NCBI GenBank assembly: GCA_041394705.1
Contig: JAWKHS010000013.1
Location: forward strand, 1 to 64,000
Direction: 5' to 3'
DNA from: Vicinamibacterales bacterium
GTDB taxonomy: Bacteria > Acidobacteriota > Vicinamibacteria > Vicinamibacterales > UBA2999
Length of the DNA stretch: 64,000 nt
Position numbers and translations under genes: made by a program. Below the pieces are notes generated by a model. That model had not been told where the DNA came from. It did no database searches and was given only the letters and a program-made list of their open reading frames with translations. Of this stretch, positions 25,037 through 33,699 are shown piece by piece; within the stretch, counting starts at the first letter, position 1, and every line of letters starts with the position of its first letter.

Positions 25037-28000
25037 GTGCCAGCACCGTCTCCCCACGTGCAGACCGCCTGGGTCCTCGGCGACGTCGACGATAGCGCTC
25101 CGACCGCGTGTACGGCCCTCGAGGCCCTGGGCTTCGCGGTCACGCCGCGCGCCTGGACCCGCACGACTGGACGGCCGCCGGACCTGCTCGTTCTCTGCCT
25201 GGGAGACGGCCGCGAGGTCGAAGCCGTGCGCCAGGTCCTGGACCTGACCGGGTCCGCGTGTGCCGTGGTGTGCATCGGGGCGCCACCGGCGGTCGATCGC
25301 GTCAGGGACAGCGGCCTCGTCGAGCCCCTGGCCTGCCTCGACAGGCCCGTCCAGGCAGAGGACGTGGTCAGCGCCGCCCAGGTGGCCCTCCACGCGCGGC
25401 GCCTGCGGCGCCGATCCACCCGCGCCGCCATCGAAGCCGCGGCCGGGACCCACGGGGTCCCGGACGGCCTGGAAGCCATCCGCGGACAGCTCCGCGAGCG
25501 AGAGAGCGTCCTGGCCGGCATCAACGCCAACCTCGTCGGGACGGTGGTGTACCGGCTGGTGTTCACGCCCGACGGGCGGATGCACTGCCCCTACATCAGC
25601 GACAGCGTCGTGGACCTCGTGGGCATTCCGGCCCGCGCGTTCACCGAGCGCGCTGAGGTCGTCTTCGACATCATCGTCCCCGAGGACCTCGCCGGGGTGC
25701 GCGAGGGCATCGCGGCCTCGCTGCTCACCGACGCGCCGACCTCGATCGACGCCCGCGTCCGCACGGCGGCCGGCGAGCTGCGCTGGCTGCAGTTCCGCTC
25801 GCGGCGGACCGAGATCCTGCCCGACGGCGGCCAGGTCCGCGACGGCGTGGCGACCGACCTCACGGCGATCCGTCTCGCCGAGGCGGCGCTGCGGGACAGC
25901 GAGCAGCGGCTCGAGGTCACGCTGGCGTCCATCGGCGACGGCGTGCTGACCACCGACGTCGACGGACACGTGACGCGGCTCAACCCGGTGGCGGAGGCGC
26001 TCACGGGATGGACCCAGGCGGAGGCCCTCGGCCGGCCGGTGGCTGACGTCTTCCCGATCGTGGACGAAGGGACGCGCGCTCCCGCGGTGATGCCGGTGGA
26101 CGAGGTGCTCGCCACCGGCCGACTGCACGAGCGGGGCAGCCACGCGGCTCTGATCGCCCGGGATGGGCGCGCGGTGCCGATCGCCGACAGCGCCGCGCCA
26201 ATCCGCGACGGCGACGGCAGGGTCATCGGCGTCGTGCTCGTGTTCCGCGACGAGACCGAGGTGCGGGCGCAGCGTCGGCTCGTGGACCGCCAGCGCCGGA
26301 TGCTCGACGGCCTGCGCCGGGTCCACGAACGCTTCATCGCCAACCCTGACGGCCACGACGCCTTCGACGACCTGCTCGACGTGCTGGTCGACAGCACCGG
26401 CAGCGCCTGCGGGTGCATCGACGAGGTGACGCGCGAGGACGCCGGCGCGCTCGCCATGACGACGCTGGCGATGAGCGCCGGACCGGCGGCCGCGCTGGCG
26501 GGCGCCGATGCCGACGCCCGCCGTCAGGTGGAGCGGATGCGCGACCTGCTTCGGGATGCGAGCGCAACCGCCACGCCCATCGTGAAGGGCGACCGCACCG
26601 CCGACCCGCCCGCCGCCGCCCGCGGCTTCCGGACGTTCCTGGCGCTCCCGGTCGCCGTCGGCGGCGACGTGGTCGGCGTGGTCGGCGTGGCCGACCGCGA
26701 CGGCGGCTACGGCGCGACGCTCGTGGCCGAGCTCCAGCCGCTCGTGGCCACGGCCCGGAGCCTCATCCTGGCCCGGCGGGCGGACCGCCGGCGGCGGGAT
26801 GCCGAGGCCGAGCTGCGGGCGCTCAACGCCACGCTCGAGGAACGCGTCGAACAGCGCGGCCGATCGCTCATCGCCGAACGCCGGCAGGCCGACCAGGAGC
26901 TGCGCCGGTCCCACGCGCTGCTGACGGCGACGCTCGAGGCCGCCACCGACGGCATCGTCGTGACGAGCCGCGAGGGCCCCGTGACCGGCTTCAACGAGAA
27001 GTTCCTGGCCCTGTGGCCGCTCGATCGCGCCGACGTCGAGCGCTTCGACGTCGATCAGCTCTTCGACGCGGCGGCCCGGTCGGTCGAGGACGCCGGGGCG
27101 TTCCTCGCCGCGGTGCGGAGCGCGGAATCGGAGGCCGGTGCCCAGGCGGTGGCCGAAGTCACGCTGCAGGACGGGCGGCACCTCGAGTGGTACTCGCAGC
27201 CGCAGCGCGTCGGCGACGCGGTGGTGGGACGGGTCTGGAGCGTGCGCGACGTGACGGAGCGGCGGCGCCTGGAGCGCCAGGTGCTCCGCGCGCAGCGGAT
27301 GGACGCCATCGGCACGCTGGCGGGCGGCATCGCCCACGACCTGAACAACGCGCTGGCGCCGATCACGATGGCGATCCAGATGCTGACGCTGTCGAACCCC
27401 GGGCAGGCCGACGTGCTCGACACGCTCGCGTCGAGCGCGGCGCGGGCGTCGGGCATGGTCCGCCAGCTGCTGACCTTCGCCAAGGGCTCCGACGGGGGGC
27501 GGACGCCCATCGACACCTGCCAGCTCGTTCGCGAGATCGAGAAGATCGTCGCCTCCACCTTCCCGAAGAGCATCCGTCTCACGACGCGTCTTCCGGACGC
27601 GCCGACCTTCGTCCTGGGCGATCACACGCAGCTCGATCAGGTCCTGCTCAACCTGTGCGTCAACGCGCGGGACGCACTGCCGCACGGCGGAAGCCTGACG
27701 ATCGAGACGGCGGTGGAGACCGTGCCGCCGATCGACGCGCACGAGGACCAGGGCGCAGGGCTGGCGCCTGGCGCGCCCGCGGTGGTCCTCCGCGTGACCG
27801 ACTCCGGCACCGGCATCCCGGCGGCCGACCTCGACCGGATCTTCGACCCGTTCTACACGACCAAGCCGCACGAAGGGACGGGCCTGGGCCTGTCGACCGT
27901 GCTCGGCATCGTCAAGGGCCACGGCGGCCTCGTCCAGGTACGCTCGGCGCCCGGCGCCGGCTCCACCTTCACGGTCTACCTGCCGCCGCACGCCCCGGAC

Positions 28001-28417
28001 GCACCCGATGCACCGAGGTCGGTCACGCCGGCGGCCCGCGGCGGGGGCGAGCTGGTGCTGTACGTGGACGACGAGGCCGGCGTGCGGCGGCTCGCGAAGA
28101 AGGTGCTGGAGCGCCTGGGCTTCCGCGCCGTGACGGTGGCCGATGGCAACGACGCGCTCGGCGCGCTCATGGACCAGCGCGAGACGATCCGCCTCATCAT
28201 CACCGACCTGCACATGCCGCGGCTGGGCGGGCTGGCCTTCGCGCGCGCGGCCCGGAAGATCGCGCCGGAGATCCCGGTGGTGCTCGCCAGCGGCCGGGTG
28301 GAGGACAAGGTCCTGGCGGACTTCCGTGACATCGGCGTGACGCTCGTGCTGGAGAAGCCTTTCAGCCAGCAGCAGATGGCGGATATCCTGCGAATCGCTC
28401 TGGGGGGACAGCCATGA
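25037..28417 (+). CDS. Hybrid sensor histidine kinase with degenerate N-terminal receiver, PAS repeats, GAF and C-terminal receiver
   Basis: This is an 1126-residue soluble kinase. Residues 9-110 resemble a receiver fold but lack a phospho-acceptor Asp (PDLLVLCLGDG at the expected strand). Two PAS/PAC modules (about 150-275 and 285-405), a GAF-like region (about 425-575), a coiled coil and a third PAS (about 630-750) follow. The phospho-acceptor is H767 in GGIAHDLNNALAPI, of the NtrB-like type. The ATPase domain has NLCVNARDALP, TDSGTGIP and GTGLGLSTV. The final receiver carries D1057 in IITDLHMP. The hybrid layout implies a phosphorelay. The GTG start follows a TATCCT hexamer (25011-25016). 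The stop overlaps the next ATG by 4 nt. Confidence 0.9.
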   Translation: MPAPSPHVQTAWVLGDVDDSAPTACTALEALGFAVTPRAWTRTTGRPPDLLVLCLGDGREVEAVRQVLDLTGSACAVVCIGAPPAVDRVRDSGLVEPLACLDRPVQAEDVVSAAQVALHARRLRRRSTRAAIEAAAGTHGVPDGLEAIRGQLRERESVLAGINANLVGTVVYRLVFTPDGRMHCPYISDSVVDLVGIPARAFTERAEVVFDIIVPEDLAGVREGIAASLLTDAPTSIDARVRTAAGELRWLQFRSRRTEILPDGGQVRDGVATDLTAIRLAEAALRDSEQRLEVTLASIGDGVLTTDVDGHVTRLNPVAEALTGWTQAEALGRPVADVFPIVDEGTRAPAVMPVDEVLATGRLHERGSHAALIARDGRAVPIADSAAPIRDGDGRVIGVVLVFRDETEVRAQRRLVDRQRRMLDGLRRVHERFIANPDGHDAFDDLLDVLVDSTGSACGCIDEVTREDAGALAMTTLAMSAGPAAALAGADADARRQVERMRDLLRDASATATPIVKGDRTADPPAAARGFRTFLALPVAVGGDVVGVVGVADRDGGYGATLVAELQPLVATARSLILARRADRRRRDAEAELRALNATLEERVEQRGRSLIAERRQADQELRRSHALLTATLEAATDGIVVTSREGPVTGFNEKFLALWPLDRADVERFDVDQLFDAAARSVEDAGAFLAAVRSAESEAGAQAVAEVTLQDGRHLEWYSQPQRVGDAVVGRVWSVRDVTERRRLERQVLRAQRMDAIGTLAGGIAHDLNNALAPITMAIQMLTLSNPGQADVLDTLASSAARASGMVRQLLTFAKGSDGGRTPIDTCQLVREIEKIVASTFPKSIRLTTRLPDAPTFVLGDHTQLDQVLLNLCVNARDALPHGGSLTIETAVETVPPIDAHEDQGAGLAPGAPAVVLRVTDSGTGIPAADLDRIFDPFYTTKPHEGTGLGLSTVLGIVKGHGGLVQVRSAPGAGSTFTVYLPPHAPDAPDAPRSVTPAARGGGELVLYVDDEAGVRRLAKKVLERLGFRAVTVADGNDALGALMDQRETIRLIITDLHMPRLGGLAFARAARKIAPEIPVVLASGRVEDKVLADFRDIGVTLVLEKPFSQQQMADILRIALGGQP

Positions 28418-29172
28418 CCGCGACGGCCGCTTCGGGCTCCGGCACCCATCCGTCCGACGACGACCAGTTCGCGCGGCTGCTGAGGTCGGCCCGCCTCGAA
28501 TTGACGGGCCGGCTGGTGGACACGGCCGTCCACGAGCTCAACAACCTGCTCGGCGTCATCCTGGCGAATGTGTCGATGGCCCGGGAGACCGTGCCCGCCG
28601 GGACGTCGGCGGAAGAGGATCTCGACGAGGCCTCGCGCGCGGTGGGCGACGCCACGCACCTGGTCCGCCACCTGCGCCAGATCACGGTCGCGCCCGCCGC
28701 CGGTGCGGGCCCCGTGGATCTGGGCGCCGTCGCCACGGACACGGCGGCCGTCATCCGGCGGCTGGTCGGCCGCGTGGTGAGCGTCGAAGCGGACGCGCCG
28801 GCCGGCATGACGATGGTGTCCGCGCCCCGGGCCGTCGTGCAGCAGATCGTCGCGGCCCTGGTCGTGGACGCGCGCGATGCGATGCCGGAGGGCGGCACGA
28901 TCCACATCACGACGAGGCTCGCGCCCCCCGGGGGCGGCGCCGTTCCCGCATTCGCCGCGCTGGAGGTGATCGAGGCCGGGCACGGCGGGATCGACGTGCG
29001 CACCGACTCACCGGCGGCGCCCCGCGGTGCGCGCGCCGGCCTCGACGCGCTGCGACCGATCGTGACCGCGATCGGCGGCGAGGTGCGGCGCGACGACGGC
29101 GGCGACGGCGTGCGGACGGTCGTCCACCTGCCCGTGGCCGCCAGGAGCGCTGAAGTACAATTCCCCGAATGA
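28414..29172 (+). CDS. Degenerate histidine-kinase-like protein (HisKA plus eroded ATPase fold)
   Basis: The product has 252 residues. Residues 25-95 form a dimerisation helix pair with H40 in DTAVHELNNLLGVIL, close to the H-box of the hybrid kinase just upstream. Residues about 110-245 follow the layout of a HATPase domain, but its catalytic boxes are eroded: the N-box reads ALVVDARDAMPEGG, with Asp where the essential Asn normally stands, G1 is VIEAGHGGIDV in place of DxGxG, and there is no clear G2. It is therefore more likely a histidine phosphotransferase or a docking partner than an active kinase. It overlaps both its neighbours by ATGA, so it is produced together with the hybrid kinase and the downstream sulfatase-like protein. 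Confidence 0.75.
   Translation: MTATAASGSGTHPSDDDQFARLLRSARLELTGRLVDTAVHELNNLLGVILANVSMARETVPAGTSAEEDLDEASRAVGDATHLVRHLRQITVAPAAGAGPVDLGAVATDTAAVIRRLVGRVVSVEADAPAGMTMVSAPRAVVQQIVAALVVDARDAMPEGGTIHITTRLAPPGGGAVPAFAALEVIEAGHGGIDVRTDSPAAPRGARAGLDALRPIVTAIGGEVRRDDGGDGVRTVVHLPVAARSAEVQFPE
29156..29161 (+). promoter_or_regulatory. Candidate internal -10 element (TACAAT)
   Basis: TACAAT lies inside the end of the degenerate kinase gene, 7 nt before the ATG at 29169. It may give the sulfatase-like genes a promoter of their own, with a leaderless transcript. Confidence 0.35.
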
Positions 29173-31397
29173 GCGCGCGATCGCGGTCCGATCACGCGAC
29201 GGCGGCTCGAGGCGGCCGCGCGCGGTGGTCGGGAATCGCCGCGGCCGTGGCCCTCGCGGCCGTGGCCGCGACGGCCGGCTGGGGGTGGTGGACGCGCGAT
29301 CGCGCCGCCGACGGCCCGATCGTCCTCATCTCGATCGACACGCTGCGCGCGGATCACCTGCCCGCCTACGGGTACTCGAACGTCCCGACGCCCGCCCTTG
29401 ACGCCCTGGCGCGCGACGGCGTCCTCTTCGAGCGGGCCTATTCGCACTCCCCGCAGACGCTGCCCGCGCACACGTCGATCCTGTCGGGCCGACTGCCCTT
29501 CGAGCACGGCGTCCGCGACAACATCGGCTTCGCGGTCAAGCCGGGCGAACGACTCCTGCCGGGGATGCTGCGCGAGCGCGGCTATGCGACCGCCGGCGTC
29601 GTGTCGGCGTACGTGCTGCGCAAGGACGTCGGCCTCGATCAGGGCTTCGACATGTACGACAGCGCGCTGGCCATCCAGTCGCCGGAACTGTCGGTGGGCC
29701 AGGTGCAGCGCGACGGCGCCGAGTCGCTGGCGATCGCGGAGCAGTGGATCGGGCGGCGCCAGGATCCCCGCTGGTTCCTGTTCCTCCATCTCTACGAACC
29801 GCACAAGCCCTACGCACCGCCGGCCCGCTTCGCCCGGTACGCGCCGTATGACGGCGAGATCGCCTATGCCGACGAGCTCGTCGGCCGACTCGTGGCCGAC
29901 CTGAAGGCGCGCGGGCTGTACGACCGCGCCACGATCGTGCTGCTGGCCGACCACGGCGAGGGGCTGGGCGACCACGGCGAGCTCGAGCACGGCGTCTTCC
30001 TGTACAACGAGACGACCCACGTGCCGCTCATCGTGAAGCGGCCCGGACAGAAGGCCGGCGGGCGCCGCGTGGCGGCGGCGGTCCAGCACATCGACGTCCT
30101 GCCGACGATCCTGGACGGCCTCGGCCTGCCGGTGCCGTCCGACCTCCAGGGCCGTTCGCTCGTGCCGCTCATGGACGGCACGGGGCCGGTCCGCGACACC
30201 GGCATCTACGCCGAGGCCCTGTATCCGCGCTACCACTTCGGCTGGAGCGAGCTGACGAGCATCACGGCCAACGACTACCGCTACATCAAGGCGCCGCGCG
30301 AGGAGCTGTACCAGCTGACGGCCGATCCCGGCGAGCGGACCAACCTGGCGGCCGAGCAGCCACAGGTGGCCTCGGGCTTCCGCGCGGGTCTGGAGCGGCT
30401 GATCGCCGGCCGCGCCATCGACATGCCCTCGGCGGTCTCGGACGAGGACCGGCGGCGCCTGGCGGCACTCGGGTACGTCAGCGTCACGGCGGCCGTGCCC
30501 GCCGGCGACGGCCTGCAGCTGGCCGACCCCAAGGACAAGATCGGCACGCTGCGCCTGTACCGGGAGACCGTGGACCTCATGGGCGAGCGGCGCTTCGGCG
30601 AGGCCATCGCCGGCTTCCGCACGATCCTGGCCGACAACCCGGCGATGAAGGACGTGTGGCACCAGCTCGCCAACGCGTCCATCCGCGCCGGCGACCTCGC
30701 CGCGGCGATCGACGCCTACGAGCGGCTCGTGGCCCTGGACGCCACCGACGCGCGCGCGCTCTCGGGCCTGGCCGCGGTGTACCTGCGGCAACGGGATCTC
30801 GACAAGGCCCAGGCGCACGCCGAGCTGGCAGCGAAGTTCGCCACCGAGGACCGTCGGCTCGAGGGCGGCGCCTACGAGCTGCTGGCGAAGGTGGCGCTGG
30901 CCCGCCGTGCGCCAGCCGACGCGCGGCGCTACGCCGAGCTCGCCGAGAAGGCCGACCCGACACTGCCCATGGCCAGCTACGTCCAGGGCCTGCTGGATCA
31001 CGCCGCCGGCCGCTACGAGGCGGCCCTGGCACGCTTCCAGGAGACGCTGCGGCGTCTGGACGAGACGTCGGTCACGCTGACCGAGGTCCACTACTACACC
31101 GCCGACACCCTCGCCCGCCTCGGACGCAACGCCGAGGCCGAGGCCCAGTTCCGGGAAGAGGTCACGCTCTTCCCCGCCAACCTCCAGGCATGGGCGGGCC
31201 TGGCCATGCTCTACCGGTCGCAGGGGCGCGACGACGGCGTGGAACGGACGATCGGATCGATGGTCCAGAACGTGCCGACCGCCGAAGGTTACGGCCTCGG
31301 CGCCCGCCTCTGGACCATGTTCGGCGAGCCGGCCCGCGCCGCGGGCCTGCAGCGCGAGGCGGCGACGCGCGAGACCGCTGGAAGGCCGCCCCGATGA
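29169..31397 (+). CDS. Membrane-anchored sulfatase-like (alkaline phosphatase superfamily) protein with C-terminal TPRs, copy 1
   Basis: This 742-residue protein has an N-terminal transmembrane anchor (about 22-45), a sulfatase/alkaline-phosphatase-superfamily domain (about 50-400) and a TPR region (about 455-735). Metal-site motifs are ISIDTLRADHLP at the start and LLADHGEGLGDHGE. At the nucleophile position true sulfatases have C-x-P-x-R, with Cys made into formylglycine; this protein has T97 in QTLPAHTSILSG. A threonine nucleophile is used by phosphotransferases of this superfamily such as LtaS, so a phosphoester or glycolipid-transfer function outside the cytoplasm is as likely as sulfatase activity. 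It is coupled by ATGA to both neighbours, and the following gene is a paralogue with the same layout. Confidence 0.85.
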   Translation: MSARSRSDHATAARGGRARWSGIAAAVALAAVAATAGWGWWTRDRAADGPIVLISIDTLRADHLPAYGYSNVPTPALDALARDGVLFERAYSHSPQTLPAHTSILSGRLPFEHGVRDNIGFAVKPGERLLPGMLRERGYATAGVVSAYVLRKDVGLDQGFDMYDSALAIQSPELSVGQVQRDGAESLAIAEQWIGRRQDPRWFLFLHLYEPHKPYAPPARFARYAPYDGEIAYADELVGRLVADLKARGLYDRATIVLLADHGEGLGDHGELEHGVFLYNETTHVPLIVKRPGQKAGGRRVAAAVQHIDVLPTILDGLGLPVPSDLQGRSLVPLMDGTGPVRDTGIYAEALYPRYHFGWSELTSITANDYRYIKAPREELYQLTADPGERTNLAAEQPQVASGFRAGLERLIAGRAIDMPSAVSDEDRRRLAALGYVSVTAAVPAGDGLQLADPKDKIGTLRLYRETVDLMGERRFGEAIAGFRTILADNPAMKDVWHQLANASIRAGDLAAAIDAYERLVALDATDARALSGLAAVYLRQRDLDKAQAHAELAAKFATEDRRLEGGAYELLAKVALARRAPADARRYAELAEKADPTLPMASYVQGLLDHAAGRYEAALARFQETLRRLDETSVTLTEVHYYTADTLARLGRNAEAEAQFREEVTLFPANLQAWAGLAMLYRSQGRDDGVERTIGSMVQNVPTAEGYGLGARLWTMFGEPARAAGLQREAATRETAGRPPR

Positions 31398-33616
31398 GCA
31401 AGCGGAGGAGGCGCGCGGAGCCCGCGCCGCCGGCGCCGGCGTCCCGGCCATCCGCCCCCGCCGGTCCCGACACGCCACGTCCGACGGCCCGGCGATCCTG
31501 GACCCCGCTGGTCGTCCTCGTGGCGGCCGCGGCGGTGCTCTCGGCCGGGGTGGCCTGGTATCGATCCGGCGGATCCCCGGCGGCGATCGTCGATCGCTCG
31601 GCCGATCAGAACGTGCTGCTCGTCACGATCGACACCTTGCGCGCCGACGCGATCGGCGCCGGAGTCGGACCCGGGCGGGCGGCCACGCCCACCATCGACG
31701 GCCTGGCCCGGCGCGGCGCGCGGTTCGACTTCGCGCACTCGCAGGCGGTCGTGACCCTGCCATCGCACACGAGCATCCTCACCGGCCGCTTCCCCTTCGA
31801 CCACGGTGTCCGCGACAACAACGGCTTCCGGCTCGCCGCCTCGATGCCCACGCTGGCGGCCCGGCTGAGGGCGCAGGGCTTCGCCACCGCCGCGTTCGTC
31901 GGGGCCTACGTCCTCGACTCGCGGTTCGGGCTCGACGCGGGATTCGACCGCTACGACGACCGGCTGCAGACCTCCGACGCGCCCACCGACATCGCCATTC
32001 CCGAACGCCGGGCCGAGGTCGTCGTGGCCCTCGCCCGCGAGTGGCTGGCCGCGCACCGCGGCGGCAAGTGGTTCCTGTGGGTCCACGTCTTCGACCCGCA
32101 CGCGCCGTACGACCCGCCGGCGCCGTACGACGCAACCTACAAGGACAGGCCGTACGCGGGGGAAGTCGCCTACACGGACGGGGCGCTGGCGCCGCTGCTG
32201 GCCGACGCGGACGCCATCGCCGACCGTCCGACGCTGGTCGTGCTCACGGGCGACCACGGCGAGGCACTCGGCGATCACGGTGAGATGACGCACGGGCTCT
32301 TCGCGTACGAGCCGACGCTGCACGTGCCGCTGGTGGTGGCGCAGGTCGGGTCCGGACGCCGTGGCGAGCCGGCGGCGACCTCCGAGGCGCCCGTGCGCCA
32401 CGTGGACATCGTGCCGACGGTGCTCGACGCGCTGGGAATGCCGGCGGCGGAGGGCCTGCCCGGGTGGTCGCTGCTGAAGACGCTGGACGGCCAGCCCGCG
32501 CCCGACACGACGTCGTACTTCGAGGCGCTGACCACCTCGCTCAACCGGGGCTGGGCGCCGCTCAGGGGCGTGGTCGTGGGCCGCGACAAGTTCATCGACC
32601 TCCCGGTGCCGGAGGTGTACGACCTGGCGGCCGACGCCGCCGAGGCGCACAACCTCTTCGACGCGGACCCGGTCCGGCGCCGACCGCTCCAGGCCAGGCT
32701 CTCGTCGCTGAACGCGGCCCTGCCCGGCGAGCGCCAGGCCGAGTCGCCCGAGGTCCTGCGCCGGCTGCGCGCGCTCGGCTACGTGGCCGGCAACGACACG
32801 GCGCCCCGGCGCACCGAGTACGGCGTGGAGGACGACCCGAAGCGGCTCGTCGAGATCGAGCTGCAGATCCACCGCGGCGTCGAGCTCATCGAGCGGGGCG
32901 AGCTGGACGAGGCGCAGCGCGTCTACGGCGAGATCGTCGCGGCCCGCCCCGACATCGCGGTGGCCTATCGTCATCTGGGCTACATCCACTGGCGCCGCGG
33001 CGACGCCGCCGGCGCCATTGCCGTGCTCAAGGGCGCGATCGCGCGCGGCCTGGCGTCGCCGGATCTGCGCGCGCAGCTCGGCACCTACCTGTCCGAGGCC
33101 GGCGCGGCGCCCGAGGCCGTCGCGCTGCTCGAGGACCAGCGGACCGCCGACCCGCCCGACGAGGAGGCGCTGCGCGCGCTCGGCATGGCGTACGCCCGCT
33201 CCGGGCGGCCGGGCGATGCGCTGCAGGTCTTCGACCGGGTGCTGGCCGCCGCGCCCGACGACGCCATGGCCCTGCAGAACGCGGGGGCGGCGCTGCTCAC
33301 GGCCGGCGACGCCGCGGGGGCGCGCGAACGCTTCCAGAAGGCCATTGCCGTCGACGCCGCCCTCGCCCCCGCCTACACGGGGCTCGGGGTGGCCGAGGCG
33401 AGCCGCGGCGACATCCCGGCGGCCATCACGGCCTGGCGGCGGGCCGTCGAGCTGGATCCGCGCGAGTTCGACGCCATGCACAATCTGGCGCTGGCGCTGC
33501 TCCGGACCAACCCCGCCGAGGCGCGGCCCGTCATCGAGCGCTTCGTGCGCGAGGCGCCGCGCGCGCTCTACGGTCCGGACATCGCAGAGCTCGAACGGCT
33601 GCTGTCCCGCCGGTGA
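31394..33616 (+). CDS. Membrane-anchored sulfatase-like protein with C-terminal TPRs, copy 2
   Basis: This is a 740-residue paralogue of the preceding gene. It has a Pro/Arg-rich cytoplasmic start, a transmembrane segment (about 37-58) and a sulfatase-like domain from LLVTIDTLRADAIG. T121 in VVTLPSHTSILTG stands at the nucleophile position, and TGDHGEALGDHGEM completes the metal site. The last ~280 residues are TPR repeats (YRHLGYIHWRRGDAAGAI, ALGMAYARSGRPGDAL, AYTGLGVAEASRGDIPAAI). It starts on the previous stop (ATGA). The two copies have diverged considerably outside the motifs, so the duplication is not recent; they may act on different substrates or as a pair. Confidence 0.85.
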   Translation: MSKRRRRAEPAPPAPASRPSAPAGPDTPRPTARRSWTPLVVLVAAAAVLSAGVAWYRSGGSPAAIVDRSADQNVLLVTIDTLRADAIGAGVGPGRAATPTIDGLARRGARFDFAHSQAVVTLPSHTSILTGRFPFDHGVRDNNGFRLAASMPTLAARLRAQGFATAAFVGAYVLDSRFGLDAGFDRYDDRLQTSDAPTDIAIPERRAEVVVALAREWLAAHRGGKWFLWVHVFDPHAPYDPPAPYDATYKDRPYAGEVAYTDGALAPLLADADAIADRPTLVVLTGDHGEALGDHGEMTHGLFAYEPTLHVPLVVAQVGSGRRGEPAATSEAPVRHVDIVPTVLDALGMPAAEGLPGWSLLKTLDGQPAPDTTSYFEALTTSLNRGWAPLRGVVVGRDKFIDLPVPEVYDLAADAAEAHNLFDADPVRRRPLQARLSSLNAALPGERQAESPEVLRRLRALGYVAGNDTAPRRTEYGVEDDPKRLVEIELQIHRGVELIERGELDEAQRVYGEIVAARPDIAVAYRHLGYIHWRRGDAAGAIAVLKGAIARGLASPDLRAQLGTYLSEAGAAPEAVALLEDQRTADPPDEEALRALGMAYARSGRPGDALQVFDRVLAAAPDDAMALQNAGAALLTAGDAAGARERFQKAIAVDAALAPAYTGLGVAEASRGDIPAAITAWRRAVELDPREFDAMHNLALALLRTNPAEARPVIERFVREAPRALYGPDIAELERLLSRR

Positions 33617-33699
33617 CGCCCGCGCCGGGCGCGAGTACACTCGTGGACGCATCGCGCCCATTCGTCACCCCCGGCCCGGCCGGGGGCGCTCAGAGCCCA

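Noticed and set aside
25010..28213. 1067-codon minus-strand open frame opposite the hybrid kinase
   Set aside because: Low-complexity shadow of the kinase frame; the plus strand has clear PAS, kinase and receiver motifs.
28362..31478. 1038-codon minus-strand open frame opposite the degenerate kinase and first sulfatase-like gene
   Set aside because: No recognisable motifs, composition typical of antisense frames in GC-rich DNA, and the plus-strand genes are secure.
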